Source of the DNA: Girardinichthys multiradiatus
Lineage: Eukaryota > Chordata > Actinopteri > Cyprinodontiformes > Goodeidae
Length of the DNA: 64,000 bases
Direction: 5' to 3'
Assembly (NCBI RefSeq): GCF_021462225.1
Contig: NC_061813.1
Coordinates: 19,430,442-19,494,441 of the forward strand
Both the position numbers and the translations under genes were made by a program. Position 1 is the first letter of the stretch, and the number at the start of each line of letters is the position of its first letter. Under the pieces are notes generated by a model. It was not told the DNA's origin, made no database searches, and saw nothing but the letters and a program-made list of their open reading frames with translations. Positions 45,542 to 55,340 of this stretch are shown here, in pieces.

Positions 45542-47099
45542 GTGGGTTTTCAGTACTTGTCACAGTTACATACAGAGTTATTGGCATTTTATAAGTTCTT
45601 TTTTTATCTTTATACAGCATTCCCATTTTGATACCCTCAGTGTTGTCAATCTTCACTCATCAGTATGACTGCAGAATCAGATTAAGTCTTAAATCCTATT
45701 AATTTAAAATACATTTCTCAGGGGTTTAGAAAGTATGATTCAATTTGATTTCTGCAATAAAAAATCATCCCATCAACCAATAATCATTGGTGCATCACAA
45801 TGCATGTCAATGTGATTTATTTTCCTAAACATCTGAATAATGTTGCTAGCATAAAGCTTGCAATAATAACCATGAAGCCAAAGAGTGTTTATTACCATTC
45901 AGTGACATTTCATACATATTAATAGCATTTGGTTTGGGGTTGATTTAAGAGCCAACACACTCCATTTTAGCATGACTTAAGTCAGGCACATTTGCACAAA
46001 AACAACAGTGTGGTATGTTTGTTAAATTGTTTCCATGAAAAATCCTTCCAAAACTCCTTGTCTTAACATGGTATTTATTTAGGTTGTCAAGCTATGCTGG
46101 CAAATGAATTGACATCACAGTGAGTTTTTCAACTAATAATGTTTGTTTCTGCAATGAAATACTACTTAAATGCCTAAATTGACATAAATAATTATTATCA
46201 CGGTTAAGAAAAACATATGTTAATTGCTATATTTAAACAGATGGCAAGTAAAATTTTGGGCAAATATTTTAATTATTTTTTTTCACAAAATGTGTTCTGT
46301 GACCCTTTTCATCTTTTTACTGTTCTTTCCTCCAACCCCTCCTACTCTCTCTGTCCTTTTAGAGTGTTTTTTTTTTTTTTTTCTTCCTTTGCGCTATATT
46401 TTGCTTTCTCAAGACACACCTCTTTATTCTGTCCACTGCTACTATAATAGAACATTATGCCCAGGGGTTGTGATTATTACAAAGTTACCCTTTAGGCTAA
46501 TTGAGCTCGAGCCTGCGATTACATCAGTATTACTAGAATCCATGAGCACGATCATTTCACATGCAAGAAATGTTGCTTCTTTTGAGTCTGTTACTAGTAT
46601 CTGTTAAAAAGAAAACCACACAGGCTTCTGGCTTCAATGAAAGTGAGAGCTCATTAGACTTGTAATAGAATGCTTATTTTCTCTCACTTGCCATTACACA
46701 CGCTAGAGAAGCATAAAAAAAAACTAAAAGAAAACTAAAAGGATACTGGTAAGGAACAGGTTAGTGTAGAGGTTGATCGTGCACCCCGTATACGGAGGCT
46801 ATTCGTCCTTGATGCAGCCATCCAGGGCAGATTTCCATTCTTGGGGCCTTTGCTGTATGTTTTTTTCCCCCTTTACTCTCTGCCCATTCCTGGTCTGTAT
46901 ACTGCAAGAAAAGGCCACTAATGCCGCAAAAAAACAAGATAAGGAACATGTTAGTTCATCAGAAACAATTAGGACCCACCATGAAATATTTAGTTCTTTA
47001 TATAAAAAAAAAAACAAATTCCATTATTGACGTCTAATCTAATTAGAAGAAAGTGATTTAGTTGCACTTAAACAACAAACAATTACTTTGTTTTACACA
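45542..47099. other. cntnap2 intron, nothing recognised
   Basis: AT-rich with T-runs; no gene or clear repeat. Confidence 0.5.
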
Positions 47100-48020
47100 T
47101 TAAACAATAGTTTTTAAAAGAATTGCTGGGAAAAGTTAGGACACCCTACCCGCTAACAGCTGCTGTTTCCCCCTTTGGCTTAAATAACTTCAGTGAGTCA
47201 CTTGTAACTATCTACCAGTCTCTGGCATTGGTCTAAAGACGTTTGCCCAACTACTCATTTTCCACTGTGAGATGTTTAAATAGTTTTGTGCATCTACAGT
47301 ACATTTCAATTTACCTCACTGCATGTTAACTAGGTCAAGATCTAGGGTTTGACTTGGCCCATGACTTTGCATTTTCTAATTCTCCAGTTCTTTTTTGGAT
47401 TTACTATTGCGTTTTGGCTCATTGTCATGTTGAAGGGTCCAGTTTAATTTCAGCTTTAGTTTCTGTTAAACATGTTCTGACATTTTCCTTGAGCACCCTT
47501 GGATACCTGGCAGAATTCATTGTGGGCTCTATGATGGAAAACTGGACAGGTCCTGCTTCAGCAAAGCATCCTCAAACCATAGCAGTTCTTGTTGGTATGA
47601 GGTTCTGTTTCTGTTGTTCAAACTTTTGCATTTTAGACTAAACTGTCCAAAGAACATTATTCCAGAAGTCTGGATCTTTGTCCCTATTCTCTCTATCGAA
47701 CTTTAGTCTGATCTGTATAGTTTTCTTGGAGGGCAAAAGTCCTTCCACACCCTCCTAAAGGGTTGATTTGTACACTGTCTTTCTTATTGTACAAATATAG
47801 ACTTTCAAATAAACAGTGGCGATAGCCTGCTGTAAGTCCTGCAGCAGGTCTTCCACATTCAGACTATTTTTCATATACTGGAATGGCTGATTTCAAGTTG
47901 TTTGAGAGCTTACCAGACTTATAAGCCTCTACAAACTTTTTTTCCTTAGTCCTCAGAAACCTCTTTCCATCTTACTTTAACAATCAGGAGCACACTAAAC
48001 TGCCTTAGGTTTAAATAGAA
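47100..48020 (-). mobile_element. Decayed DNA transposon (superfamily uncertain)
   Basis: GGCTCATTGTCATGTTGAAG (47416-47435) and GTCCAAAGAACATTATTCCA (47645-47664) are phrases I associate with antisense transposase of a common old fish DNA transposon. The frame is gone and ends are not defined. Confidence 0.45.
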
Positions 48021-48558
48021 CCCTCCTGCAAAATGCTGAGTAGCAATGTTCAAATGATCTTTACATGATACTATGTGTAATTTTAGCCATCTTAAGTGCA
48101 AGTAAATGTGGGTGGTGCCCTAATTTATTAATCACAAGAAATTGTTGTTGTTATTAAATTTCATAGGACATAACCATACTGCGTGTTTTGAATAGTATTA
48201 TAATATAAACAGTTTTGCATTGTTTTTGCCGTTTTTGTCTTGTTTCTGTGGTGCTAGATGATTGTTATCAAACTACAACAATGGTCGAATTGGTTAAAGT
48301 TTAGCACTCTTTGACCTGTAAGGGGGGCGGGATGTGAAGGGCTTTAACAGCATTTAAAGAGACCGCACCAAAACAAGCTGCTTTTAGATGCATCTCAGAA
48401 TAGGGGTGAAAGAGGGGCCTGTGGAGATACAATAACAAGGAATTCAGACCAAAGAATTTCAGTTCCACTTTATATAGACCACAACTGAATGATTTAAGTT
48501 TGAAAATGAAGGATTTAAAAGCATATGTCCCCTTTAAGTTTTAATTTATTTATTTCCT
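48021..48558. other. cntnap2 intron, nothing recognised
   Basis: AT-rich; no gene or repeat recognised. Confidence 0.5.
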
Positions 48559-48572
48559 CTGATTTTGATGTA

Positions 48573-48935
48573 GGGCTGCACGGTGGTGCAGTTGGTAGCA
48601 CTGTTGCCTTGCAGCAAGAAGGTCCTGGGTTCAATTCCCGGCCTGGGGTCTTTCTGCATGGAGTTTGCATGTTCTCCCCGTGCATGTGTGGGTTCTCACC
48701 GGGTACTCCGGCTTCCTCCCCCAGTCCAAAGACATGCCTGTTAGGTTAATTGGTCACTCTAAATTGCCCTTAGGTGTATGAATGAGTGTGTGCATGGTTG
48801 TTTGTGTGTTGCCCTGCGATGGACTGGCAACCAGTCCAGGTTGTACCCTGCCTCTCGCCCATTGACTGCTGGAGATAGGCACCAGCTCCCCGCGACCCAC
48901 TATGGAATAAGCGTAGAAAATGATTGACTGACTGA
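48573..48935 (+). mobile_element. tRNA-derived SINE with target duplication
   Basis: The head GGGCTGCACGGTGGTGCAGT carries RNA polymerase III box A (TGGTGCAGTTGGTAGCA) and box B (GGTTCAATTCCC). The body (GGAGTTTGCATGTTCTCCCC) is a well-known fish interspersed repeat, and the tail is (TGAC)n. CTGATTTTGATGTA occurs at 48559-48572 and again at 48936-48949, giving a 14-bp duplication. It is too long and diverged to be a working tRNA. Confidence 0.88.
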
Positions 48936-49056
48936 CTGATTTTGATGTATATTTGTATTGCTTCAATTTTTCAAATAAGTATTAAATAAACATCTGTCCA
49001 CATATGTTAAAAGCACAGTCCTCAATCCTAATTGTTAACATGACTGTATATAGATA

Positions 49057-49652
49057 CAGGGGTTGGACAATGAAACTGAAACACCTGTCATTTTAGTGTG
49101 GGAGGTTTCATGGCTAAATTGGACCAGCCTGGTAGCCAGTGATGGTTTGGGCTGCCATATCATGGCATTCCCTTGGCCCAATACTTGTGCTAGATGAGCG
49201 CATCACTGCCAAGGACTACCGAACCATTCTTGAGGACCATGTGCATCCAATGGTTAAAACATTGTATCCTGAAGGCGGTGCTGTGTATCAGGATGACAAT
49301 CCACCAATACACACAGCAAGACTGGTGAATGATTGGTTTGATGAACATGAAAGTGAAGTTGAACATCTCCTATGGCCTGCACACTCACCAGATCTAAATA
49401 TTATTGAGCCACTTTGGGGTGTTTTGGAGGAGTGAGTCAGGAAACATTTTCCTCCACCAGTAACACGTAGTGACCTGGCCACTATCCTGCAAGAAAAATG
49501 GCTTAAAATCCCTCTGACCACTGTGCAGGACTTGTACATGTCATTCCCAAGACAAATTGACGCTGTATTGTCCGCAAAAGGAGGCCCTACACCATACTAA
49601 TAAATTATTGTGGTCTAAAACCAGGTGTTTCAGTTTCATTGTCCAACCCCTG
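49057..49652 (+). mobile_element. Tc1/mariner element, internally deleted (D-x36-E type)
   Basis: CAGGGGTTGGACAATGAAAC...GTTTCATTGTCCAACCCCTG are perfect inverted ends flanked by TA. After 49138 the sequence jumps from the 5' leader (GCCTGGTAGCCAGT) straight into the second half of the transposase, removing the DNA-binding half and the first catalytic Asp. Confidence 0.88.
49139..49599 (+). pseudogene. Transposase C-terminal half, D-x36-E type
   Basis: The frame contains MVWAAISWHSLGPILVLDER, then VYQDDNPPIHTARLV and SPDLNIIEPLWGVLEE. It is stopped by TGA at 49433-49435 and continues in frame to LSAKGGPTPY at the end. From the Asp before NPPIHT to the Glu of IIE are 36 residues. The first catalytic Asp and the DNA-binding domain are deleted. 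A separate 5' half of the same family lies at 55816-56166 on the other strand. Confidence 0.85.
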
Positions 49653-50068
49653 TATATATATAATATATAAACATTAAGTCATCGTAAGGGTTATTTTTAC
49701 ACCCATGTTCATGTTGAGCAAACCTCTACAGAAATGTCAGAAAAAGATGCTGCAACAGCAACAAGAGCTGATTACTGTTCAAAACAGAGAAGCAGGCACA
49801 ACAGGAATGTTTTTATTCATAATAACTATTCCACACAGCAGCCCTTGATCGATGAACATTGATGAGCAATACTGCTGGAAATGTATGTGTGAACTTCTTC
49901 CATAACAAGTCATGTAGTGTTTTTTTTTTTTGCACTGTTTTTAATTGAAATAAAAGTAATGAAATAAAATGCCTTAAGAAAATAATTAAAAATTGAAACT
50001 AGTTTTATATCAGCTCTTCCATGCAGGTTATTTCATATATAAAAATCACCATTAACAAGCAATAATAA
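49653..50068. other. cntnap2 intron, nothing recognised
   Basis: AT-rich; ends at the 3' end of the minus-strand Rex3. Confidence 0.5.
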
Positions 50069-50452
50069 CGTACTCGTGCTCATCGTCTTCCGACTCAGCA
50101 GAGACACCCAGACTTCCCTAGACACCTCCTCCAACTCTTCCAGGGGGTGCCCAAGGCATTCCCAGGCCAGCCGAGAGACATAGTCCCCCCAGCCTGTCCT
50201 GGGCCGTCCCCTGCCCCTCCTCCTGGTGGGACGTGCATGGAACACCTTCCAAGGGAGGTGTCCAGGAGGCATCCGGTATAGATGCCCGAGCCACCTCAAC
50301 TGGCTCCTCTTGATGTGGAGGAGCAGCAGCTCTACTCCGAGCTCCTCCTGGATGGCCGAGCTCCACACCCTATCTCTAAGGGAGTTCCTGGCCACCCTAT
50401 GGAGGAAGCTCATTTGAGCCGCTTGTATCTGGGATCTCCCCTCCTTGAACCG

Positions 50453-50880
50453 TGTTGTGGAATTTTCTTATCAAAGTGTGAGAGAAGTTGACTCACAACA
50501 AGAGAAAATCCGGACTTTGTCTTTATAAGCTTTATTCAAAGGCATTCAGCGTTTGAAGACCCTGCCACTGAGGTTAGTCAGTGAAGCAGAGCCCGATCAA
50601 CATTTACACACAGTATTTATACCAAACATGACAGTGTTATCTCAACTTCAAAGAGTCTGTGTTTTATGGCCCTAGACCCTCCTCGGGATCAGAGGTGACA
50701 AAATTATCTAGGAACAAACCATCGGCTCTTCCTGAGGCATCACCCTAAATGATAGGTTTTAACCATTAAACTTCTGATAATGGCTTTTACAGCTTCCTCC
50801 TCTAACACAGATGTTCTGAGGAGTGAGGTAACCTAAAGGTCATACACTTTGGAACACTTAATAAAAGAATTTCTATTACA
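50453..50880 (-). repeat. Solo LTR of the same retrovirus family
   Basis: 428 bp, TGTTGTGG...CTATTACA, clearly homologous to the LTRs at 4078-4502 and 11661-12075 but more diverged. A 4-bp duplication ACCG flanks it (50449-50452, 50881-50884), and Rex3 leader sequence is continuous across it. Same strand as the provirus relative to the plus strand. It arose by LTR-LTR recombination. Confidence 0.9.
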
Positions 50881-51377
50881 ACCGCCACCTTAACGTGGTG
50901 GAGGGGTTTGAGTGCTCGAATGATCCTACAGACTATGTTGTCTGGGGCTCAAATGCCCCTGGTAGGGTCTCCCATGGCAAACAGGCTCTAGGTGATGGGT
51001 CAGACAAAGAGCGGTTCAAGAACCCCTCATGACGACTACTAAATCGAGGCACGTGACGTCGCCCGGTACGGCAGAGACGGGGTCACCACCCTGGAGCCAG
51101 GCCTGGGGTCGGGACTCATCGGAGAGGGTTGCTCCTCGTGGGACCCGACCGGGCCAAGCCTGAACGAGAGATGCGAGGCCATCCCCCAGTGGGCCCACCA
51201 CCTGTAGGGGGAACCGCGACGGAACGGTGCAAAGTGGCTTGGGCGGCGGAAAAAGGTGGAGACCTCAGCGGCCCAATCCCCGGATGCTTAGGCTGGCTCT
51301 AGGGATGTGGAATGTCACCTCGCTGGGTGGGAAGGAGCCTGAGCTTGTGCGGGAGGTCGAAAGATATCAGAGACTAA

Positions 51378-51825
51378 AGTACACCCTTCAATCAAACTTT
51401 TTGACAGGTGACCTTTGACCTTAGGGGGGTCATGGCGCCATGGGGGCAGGGAGGTCATAGGGTCAACAGGGGGTGTGTCCGAGGGGCGTAACCGTGGATG
51501 CTGATTGGTTGTCGTCATTAGGGGCGATACCTTAAATGAGCCAATTAAAACACAGGGGTGTGTTTAAGGGTGTTACGGGGAAGGCCTTAAATTAGCCAAT
51601 TAAAACACAGGGGTGTGTTTAAGGGTGTTACGGGGAAGGGCTTAAATGAACCAATTAAAACACAGGGGGAGTGTTTAAGGGTGTTAAGGGGAAGGCCTAA
51701 AATGAGCCAATTAAAAATAGAGGGGTGTGTTTGTAAGCCTCGTTAAACCTTGAATAACCCAATGAAAACAATGGGGCGTGCTTTAGTGTTTACTTTAAAT
51801 ACAGGGATAAAACTCTGCACTTTAC
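51378..51825 (+). promoter_or_regulatory. Control region of the Polinton-like fragment
   Basis: In order: a perfect DR1 nuclear-receptor site (TGACCTTTGACCT, 51409-51421), a 12-bp palindrome CATGGCGCCATG (51431-51442), a DR2-like pair AGGTCATAGGGTCA (51452-51465), an inverted CCAAT box (51504-51508), five CCAAT boxes at 51541, 51596, 51651, 51707 and 51759, and a TATA-like TTTAAATA (51794-51801). The CCAAT boxes belong to a ~55-bp tandem repeat. Confidence 0.6.
51530..51770 (+). repeat. Tandem repeat, unit ~55 bp, 4-5 copies
   Basis: Each unit carries CCAATTAAAACACAGGGG-like sequence, then GTGTTTAAGGGTGTTA and CGGGGAAGGCCTTAAAT. Spacing of the CCAAT core is 55, 55, 56 and 52 bp; later units are more diverged. 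Confidence 0.85.
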
Positions 51826-52698
51826 ATGCAGCATTCATTGGAAAAGAACACCCGTTCAGCAATGGCTAGAGTTAAGAGAGTTAATCGTCAAGCGGAGGAG
51901 AAACGCAACGCGTGCCAAGATGATGATGAACAAGCAACTGCTTCATCTATATCATCTACTTCCTCATCTGAGATACCTATCGGAATTCCCATCATAACAT
52001 ACTCTACCGATGATGAGGATCCAACATCAACTTCAACAACCACGGTTGAAAATCAGACCTCGGGTCGGCCAAGAGGTATGTTAGTTCTGTGCGAAACCCC
52101 AGTGACCGTCTACCAGCATTCATCCCGTGAATTGAATGCTCCTAAGAAATCAACATACTACATCTACAGGGTACAAAGACCCCCGTTCAACACTCTGCAG
52201 AAAGAATGGTCTTTGGAGCCATATGGCCTGATTGGTAGCTGGGGTTATATTTTCATGTATGAAATAGGAGAGCTTTGCCTGTATCAATTGGATCAAGAGG
52301 AGGTATTTAATGGATCACTGGCTCTGTGTACTCTCACCCACAGTGACTGGACTGTGTTAAGGCTTGCAATCCCGCACCTTAATGATAGCCCTGAAACAGT
52401 CTCAATGCAGGAGAGGGAGGAAGAAGAAAATGAACTGTCTCCTCAACTTGCAAAACGAGCGAGAATGTTTCATATACCATCCGATGTTGAAATAGCTGAG
52501 AGAGTACCTCTCTTTAGTGCAGTGTGGGGGTCAAAAACCACAGCAAATGGTCGCTGGTCTTTTCGGGCAAGCAGACGCAGGAACAACCGGACGAACCCCT
52601 CAGATCTGTTTGTGTTGGAGGCCTTCAATCAGGACTGCAGCATATTCAAGACAATGCTGGCTCTGCCGTTTGAAGCTTGGGCAGAGAAGATGAGTTAA
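51826..52698 (+). CDS. Uncharacterised ORF of the Polinton-like fragment (290 aa)
   Basis: I do not recognise this protein. It is uninterrupted for 290 codons. The upstream TATA-like box and weak context of the first ATG suggest the second ATG (51862, G at -3 and +4) may be the start, giving 278 aa. The N-terminal third is basic, then Ser/Thr/Asp-rich (ASSISSTSSSEIPIGIPI) and probably disordered. From about residue 85 it looks folded, with a Tyr/Trp-rich core (KEWSLEPYGLIGSWGYIFMY). An acidic patch (EREEEENELS) precedes a basic patch (FRASRRRNNRTNP) and the conserved-looking C-terminus. No transmembrane segment. An intact frame inside a decayed nest is notable. Possibly an accessory or early viral protein; that is inference from position only. 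Confidence 0.7.
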   Translation: MQHSLEKNTRSAMARVKRVNRQAEEKRNACQDDDEQATASSISSTSSSEIPIGIPIITYSTDDEDPTSTSTTTVENQTSGRPRGMLVLCETPVTVYQHSSRELNAPKKSTYYIYRVQRPPFNTLQKEWSLEPYGLIGSWGYIFMYEIGELCLYQLDQEEVFNGSLALCTLTHSDWTVLRLAIPHLNDSPETVSMQEREEEENELSPQLAKRARMFHIPSDVEIAERVPLFSAVWGSKTTANGRWSFRASRRRNNRTNPSDLFVLEAFNQDCSIFKTMLALPFEAWAEKMS

Positions 52699-52813
52699 AT
52701 TGGACAGCGTCTTTCCGACCTTTTCCACAATGCACGCAGTTGGATCAATGTCATGTCAGTAAAAAAAATGCTGACGTTTCCTCTTTTACGTCTAGAACAA
52801 ACCCTCTTCTGAG

Positions 52814-52841
52814 GACCCGCCCCCTTCCTATGATATATATA
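52814..52841 (+). promoter_or_regulatory. GC box and TATA box of the second ORF
   Basis: ACCCGCCCCCTTCC (52814-52827) is followed by TATATATA (52834-52841), about 49 bp before the ATG at 52890. The second ORF therefore seems to have its own promoter. Confidence 0.55.
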
Positions 52842-52889
52842 CGGGGGGATAACAGCGAGCTCACAGACACTGAGAATTGAATCCTGAGA

Positions 52890-53726
52890 ATGAGTGAGCC
52901 AACACCATACAGGGATCTCTACAACCACCGAGCAGAGATCCACTTCTCTCCTGAGCATGATGAAAGCTTCAATATTGGACCATATCATCCGCCTTCCCCT
53001 GACCTCTTCTCACCATCCACCTCAACGTCCTCATTCTCAGAGACCCACTTCAGTCCTGCATCACCTACAGGGTACAACATGAAAATGTATCAACCGCTTT
53101 CTCCAGACCTCTACTCACCATCGCCGCTATTCATGGCCGAGTCTGTAGACATGAATGTCCTGCCTGAAGACATGAAAGTGGTCGTGGAGGATGAGGTAGC
53201 TACCAGCTACTCACCCTCTACCGAAGCTCCTACACAAACCCTGGAACCGATGGAGGACCCTCAGCCTTCAGCGGAGGATGAGAGTAACCAGGGGGACAAA
53301 ATTGACGGTTGGTTCTCAACCACCCTCATCAATACAGTGAAAACAGCTATACTTCATTTATTCAACATAACCTCTTTGAACTATCTCAGAGAAACCTGCT
53401 ATGGGTGTATAACGAACCACTCAAGCCAGCGTCAGCACCAATGCCTGGAGGTATTGGGGGAGGATTATTACCAAGTCAACTTTCAACACATTGTACGACG
53501 ACTCGTAACCCCCAAACTCGTTCCTGCTATTCAGAATCTTCTGGTACTTCGACGCATACAACCGGATGACTTCAGAGTGAAGACGATTGCAGAGACGGTT
53601 TTATATGAACTGAAATCGGTACAAGGCATCCACAGTGCAATAGCGCAAGTTTATAATCGCATGGTCGAAGAGAAACACCTCAAACAACTTAACTCTGTTT
53701 CAGAGTGCTATGGACTGACAAACTGA
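52890..53726 (+). CDS. Uncharacterised ORF with Cys/His motif (278 aa)
   Basis: Not recognised with certainty. Uninterrupted for 278 codons, ATG with A at -3. The N-terminal half is Ser/Pro-rich with repeated phrases of the type YxPxSPDLxSP (YHPPSPDLFSPSTS, YQPLSPDLYSPSPL) and an acidic stretch, looking like a disordered or activation-type region. The C-terminal half (from about residue 135) is helical and ends in CYGCITNHSSQRQHQCL (C-x2-C-x9-H-x-C, possibly zinc-binding), followed by long helices to the C-terminus. I have a vague memory of similar C..C..SQ..H.C motifs in uncharacterised Polinton/adintovirus-type proteins; this needs a database search. Lies 190 bp after the first ORF. Confidence 0.7.
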   Translation: MSEPTPYRDLYNHRAEIHFSPEHDESFNIGPYHPPSPDLFSPSTSTSSFSETHFSPASPTGYNMKMYQPLSPDLYSPSPLFMAESVDMNVLPEDMKVVVEDEVATSYSPSTEAPTQTLEPMEDPQPSAEDESNQGDKIDGWFSTTLINTVKTAILHLFNITSLNYLRETCYGCITNHSSQRQHQCLEVLGEDYYQVNFQHIVRRLVTPKLVPAIQNLLVLRRIQPDDFRVKTIAETVLYELKSVQGIHSAIAQVYNRMVEEKHLKQLNSVSECYGLTN

Positions 53727-53837
53727 TCTCACATGTTTGATGACTCGTTGTGTCATTTTTAGTATTCCAGTACTTTAATTAATTTGCATTATATGATTTT
53801 TCTTCTTTTTTTTTTTTCTTTTTACTATTAAATACAA
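53727..53837. terminator. Shared 3' region between convergent genes
   Basis: A T-rich stretch with ATTAAA on the plus strand at 53827-53832 lies between the 278-aa ORF and the integrase fragment; a possible polyadenylation region for both plus-strand ORFs, none being obvious after the first ORF. Confidence 0.35.
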
Positions 53838-54177
53838 TTAAAGTAGGAACATATTAACCTTCCCCAAAAGTGTTGAAAAAGTTAAAAATTCTTTACCGGC
53901 ATCAGTCTGAAGTTTTTTGTGGATCTGACTTTCTTTAAAAACTGATTCAAATGCCTTTACCACCTCAGCGGCTGTTTTCCTCTTCAAAACTCGTACATTC
54001 GCCCTTTTTGAAAAGATGTCAATGACGGTTAATAAATAATTATAACCATCATTTTCCTTGGACATAGCTTGCATGTCACAGAGATTGGCTTGGAACTGTC
54101 TCAATGGTCTGGTGACAAAAACTCTGTTTCTCGGGAACTTTATTCTTGCAGGTTTAAGGAGAGTATAGGTATCTTCT
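53838..54177 (-). pseudogene. Polinton-type integrase fragment
   Basis: Retroviral-like (rve) integrase as carried by Maverick/Polinton elements. From the Rex3 junction the frame reads YTLLKPARIKFPRNRVFVTR, then QFQANLCDMQ with the first catalytic Asp, NDGYNYLLTVIDIFSKRANV, and LQTDAGKEFL with the second Asp. It ends at a stop at 53838 before the region of the catalytic Glu. The N-terminal side is cut off by Rex3 at 54180. It is convergent with the two plus-strand ORFs. The family call rests on the NDGY-YLLTVID-FSK wording, which is characteristic of Polinton rather than retroviral or gypsy integrases. Confidence 0.78.
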
Positions 54178-54180
54178 CCT

Positions 54181-55340
54181 GAGGTGGTTAAAAAGCTCTG
54201 CGGTGGCCGGGCTTCGGGGGTGGATGAGATCCGCCCTTAGTACCTCAAGTCTCTGGATGTTGTGGGGGTGTCATGGTTGATATGCCTCTTCAACATGTGG
54301 TTGGGGACAGTTCCTCTAGACTGGCAGACTGGGGCGGTGGTCCGCCTTCATAAGAAGGGTGACCGGAGGTTGTGTTCCAACTACAGGGGGATCACACTCC
54401 TCAGCCTCCCTGGTAAGGCCTACGCCAGGGTATTGGAGAGGAGAGTCTGACCGATAGTCGAACCTCGGCTTCAGGAGGAGCAGTGTGGTTTTCATCCCGG
54501 CCGTGGAATACTGGACCAGCTCTATACCCTCTACAGGGTACTCGAGGGTTCATGGGAGTTTGCCCAACCAGTCCACATGTGTTTTGTGGACCTGGAGAAA
54601 GCATTTGACTGTGTCCCTTGTGATGCCCTGTGGGGGGTGATCCAGGAGTATGGAATCAGGGGGCCTTTACTAGGGGCCATCCGGTCGGTCTCTGTACAAG
54701 CAGAGCAGGAGTTTGGTTCGCATTGCCTCAAGTGGAGGAGTTTAAGTATCTCAGGGTCTTGTTCACGAGAGGGGAAGAATGGAGCGGGAGATCGACAGAC
54801 GTATTGGTGCGGCTGCCGAAGTAATGGGGGGGCGGTGTGCCAGTCCGTTGGGGTGAAGAGAGAGCTGAGCCGAAAAGCGAAGCTCCCGATTTCCCGTTCG
54901 CTCTACGTTCCTACCCTGACCTACGGCCATGAACTTGGGTCATGACCGAAAGAACGAGATCCCGGATACAGGCGGCTGAAATGAGCTTCCTCCGTAGGGT
55001 GGCCGGGCACTCCCTTAGAGATAGGGTGAGGAGCTCGGCCATCCGGGAGGGGCTCGAAGTATAGCCGCTGCTCTTCCACATCGAAAGGAGCCAGTTGAGG
55101 TGGCTCGGGCATCTATACCGGATGCCTCCTGGACGCCTTCCTCGGGAGATGTTCCATGCATGTCCCACCGGGAGGAGGCCCAGGGGACGGCCCAGGACAG
55201 GCTGGGGGGACTATGTCTCTCGACTGGCCTGGGAACACCTTGGGCTCCCCCCCGGAGGAACTGAGGAGGTGTCTGGGGAGAGGGACGTCTGGGCGTCTCT
55301 GCTGAATCTGCTTCCCCCGCAACCCGGTCCCGGAAAAAGC
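54181..55340 (+). pseudogene. Rex3 RT remnant in the nested copy
   Basis: Frames 54262-54450, 54577-54945 and 55095-55349 carry RT motifs CSNYRGITLLSLPGKAYARV, MCFVDLEKAFDCVPCDALWG and the C-terminal MRWLGHLYRMPPGRLPREMF. A deletion joins motif A-side sequence to QVEEFKYL, losing the FADD active-site region. Multiple stops. Non-functional. Confidence 0.85.

Larger units (their letters stand above)
51378..54180. mobile_element. Maverick/Polinton or adintovirus-like fragment
   Basis: A 2.8-kb foreign block within Rex3. It opens AGTACACCCTTC (Polintons typically begin 5'-AG), continues with a control region containing tandem repeats, then two long plus-strand ORFs and a convergent minus-strand integrase fragment of the Polinton type. 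The right end, including any second inverted repeat, has been lost at about 54180, where 5'-deleted Rex3 follows. The left boundary is uncertain by a few bases. Polinton-like elements are 15-20 kb with protein-primed DNA polymerase and capsid genes; none of those is here, so this is only one end. Confidence 0.65.

Noticed and set aside
48573..48645. tRNA gene
   Set aside because: Box A and B are present, but no cloverleaf closes and it continues into a SINE body with tail and target duplication.
51530..51770. Regularly spaced repeats considered as a CRISPR-like array
   Set aside because: The whole 55-bp unit repeats, with no unique spacers, in vertebrate DNA; it is a tandem promoter repeat.
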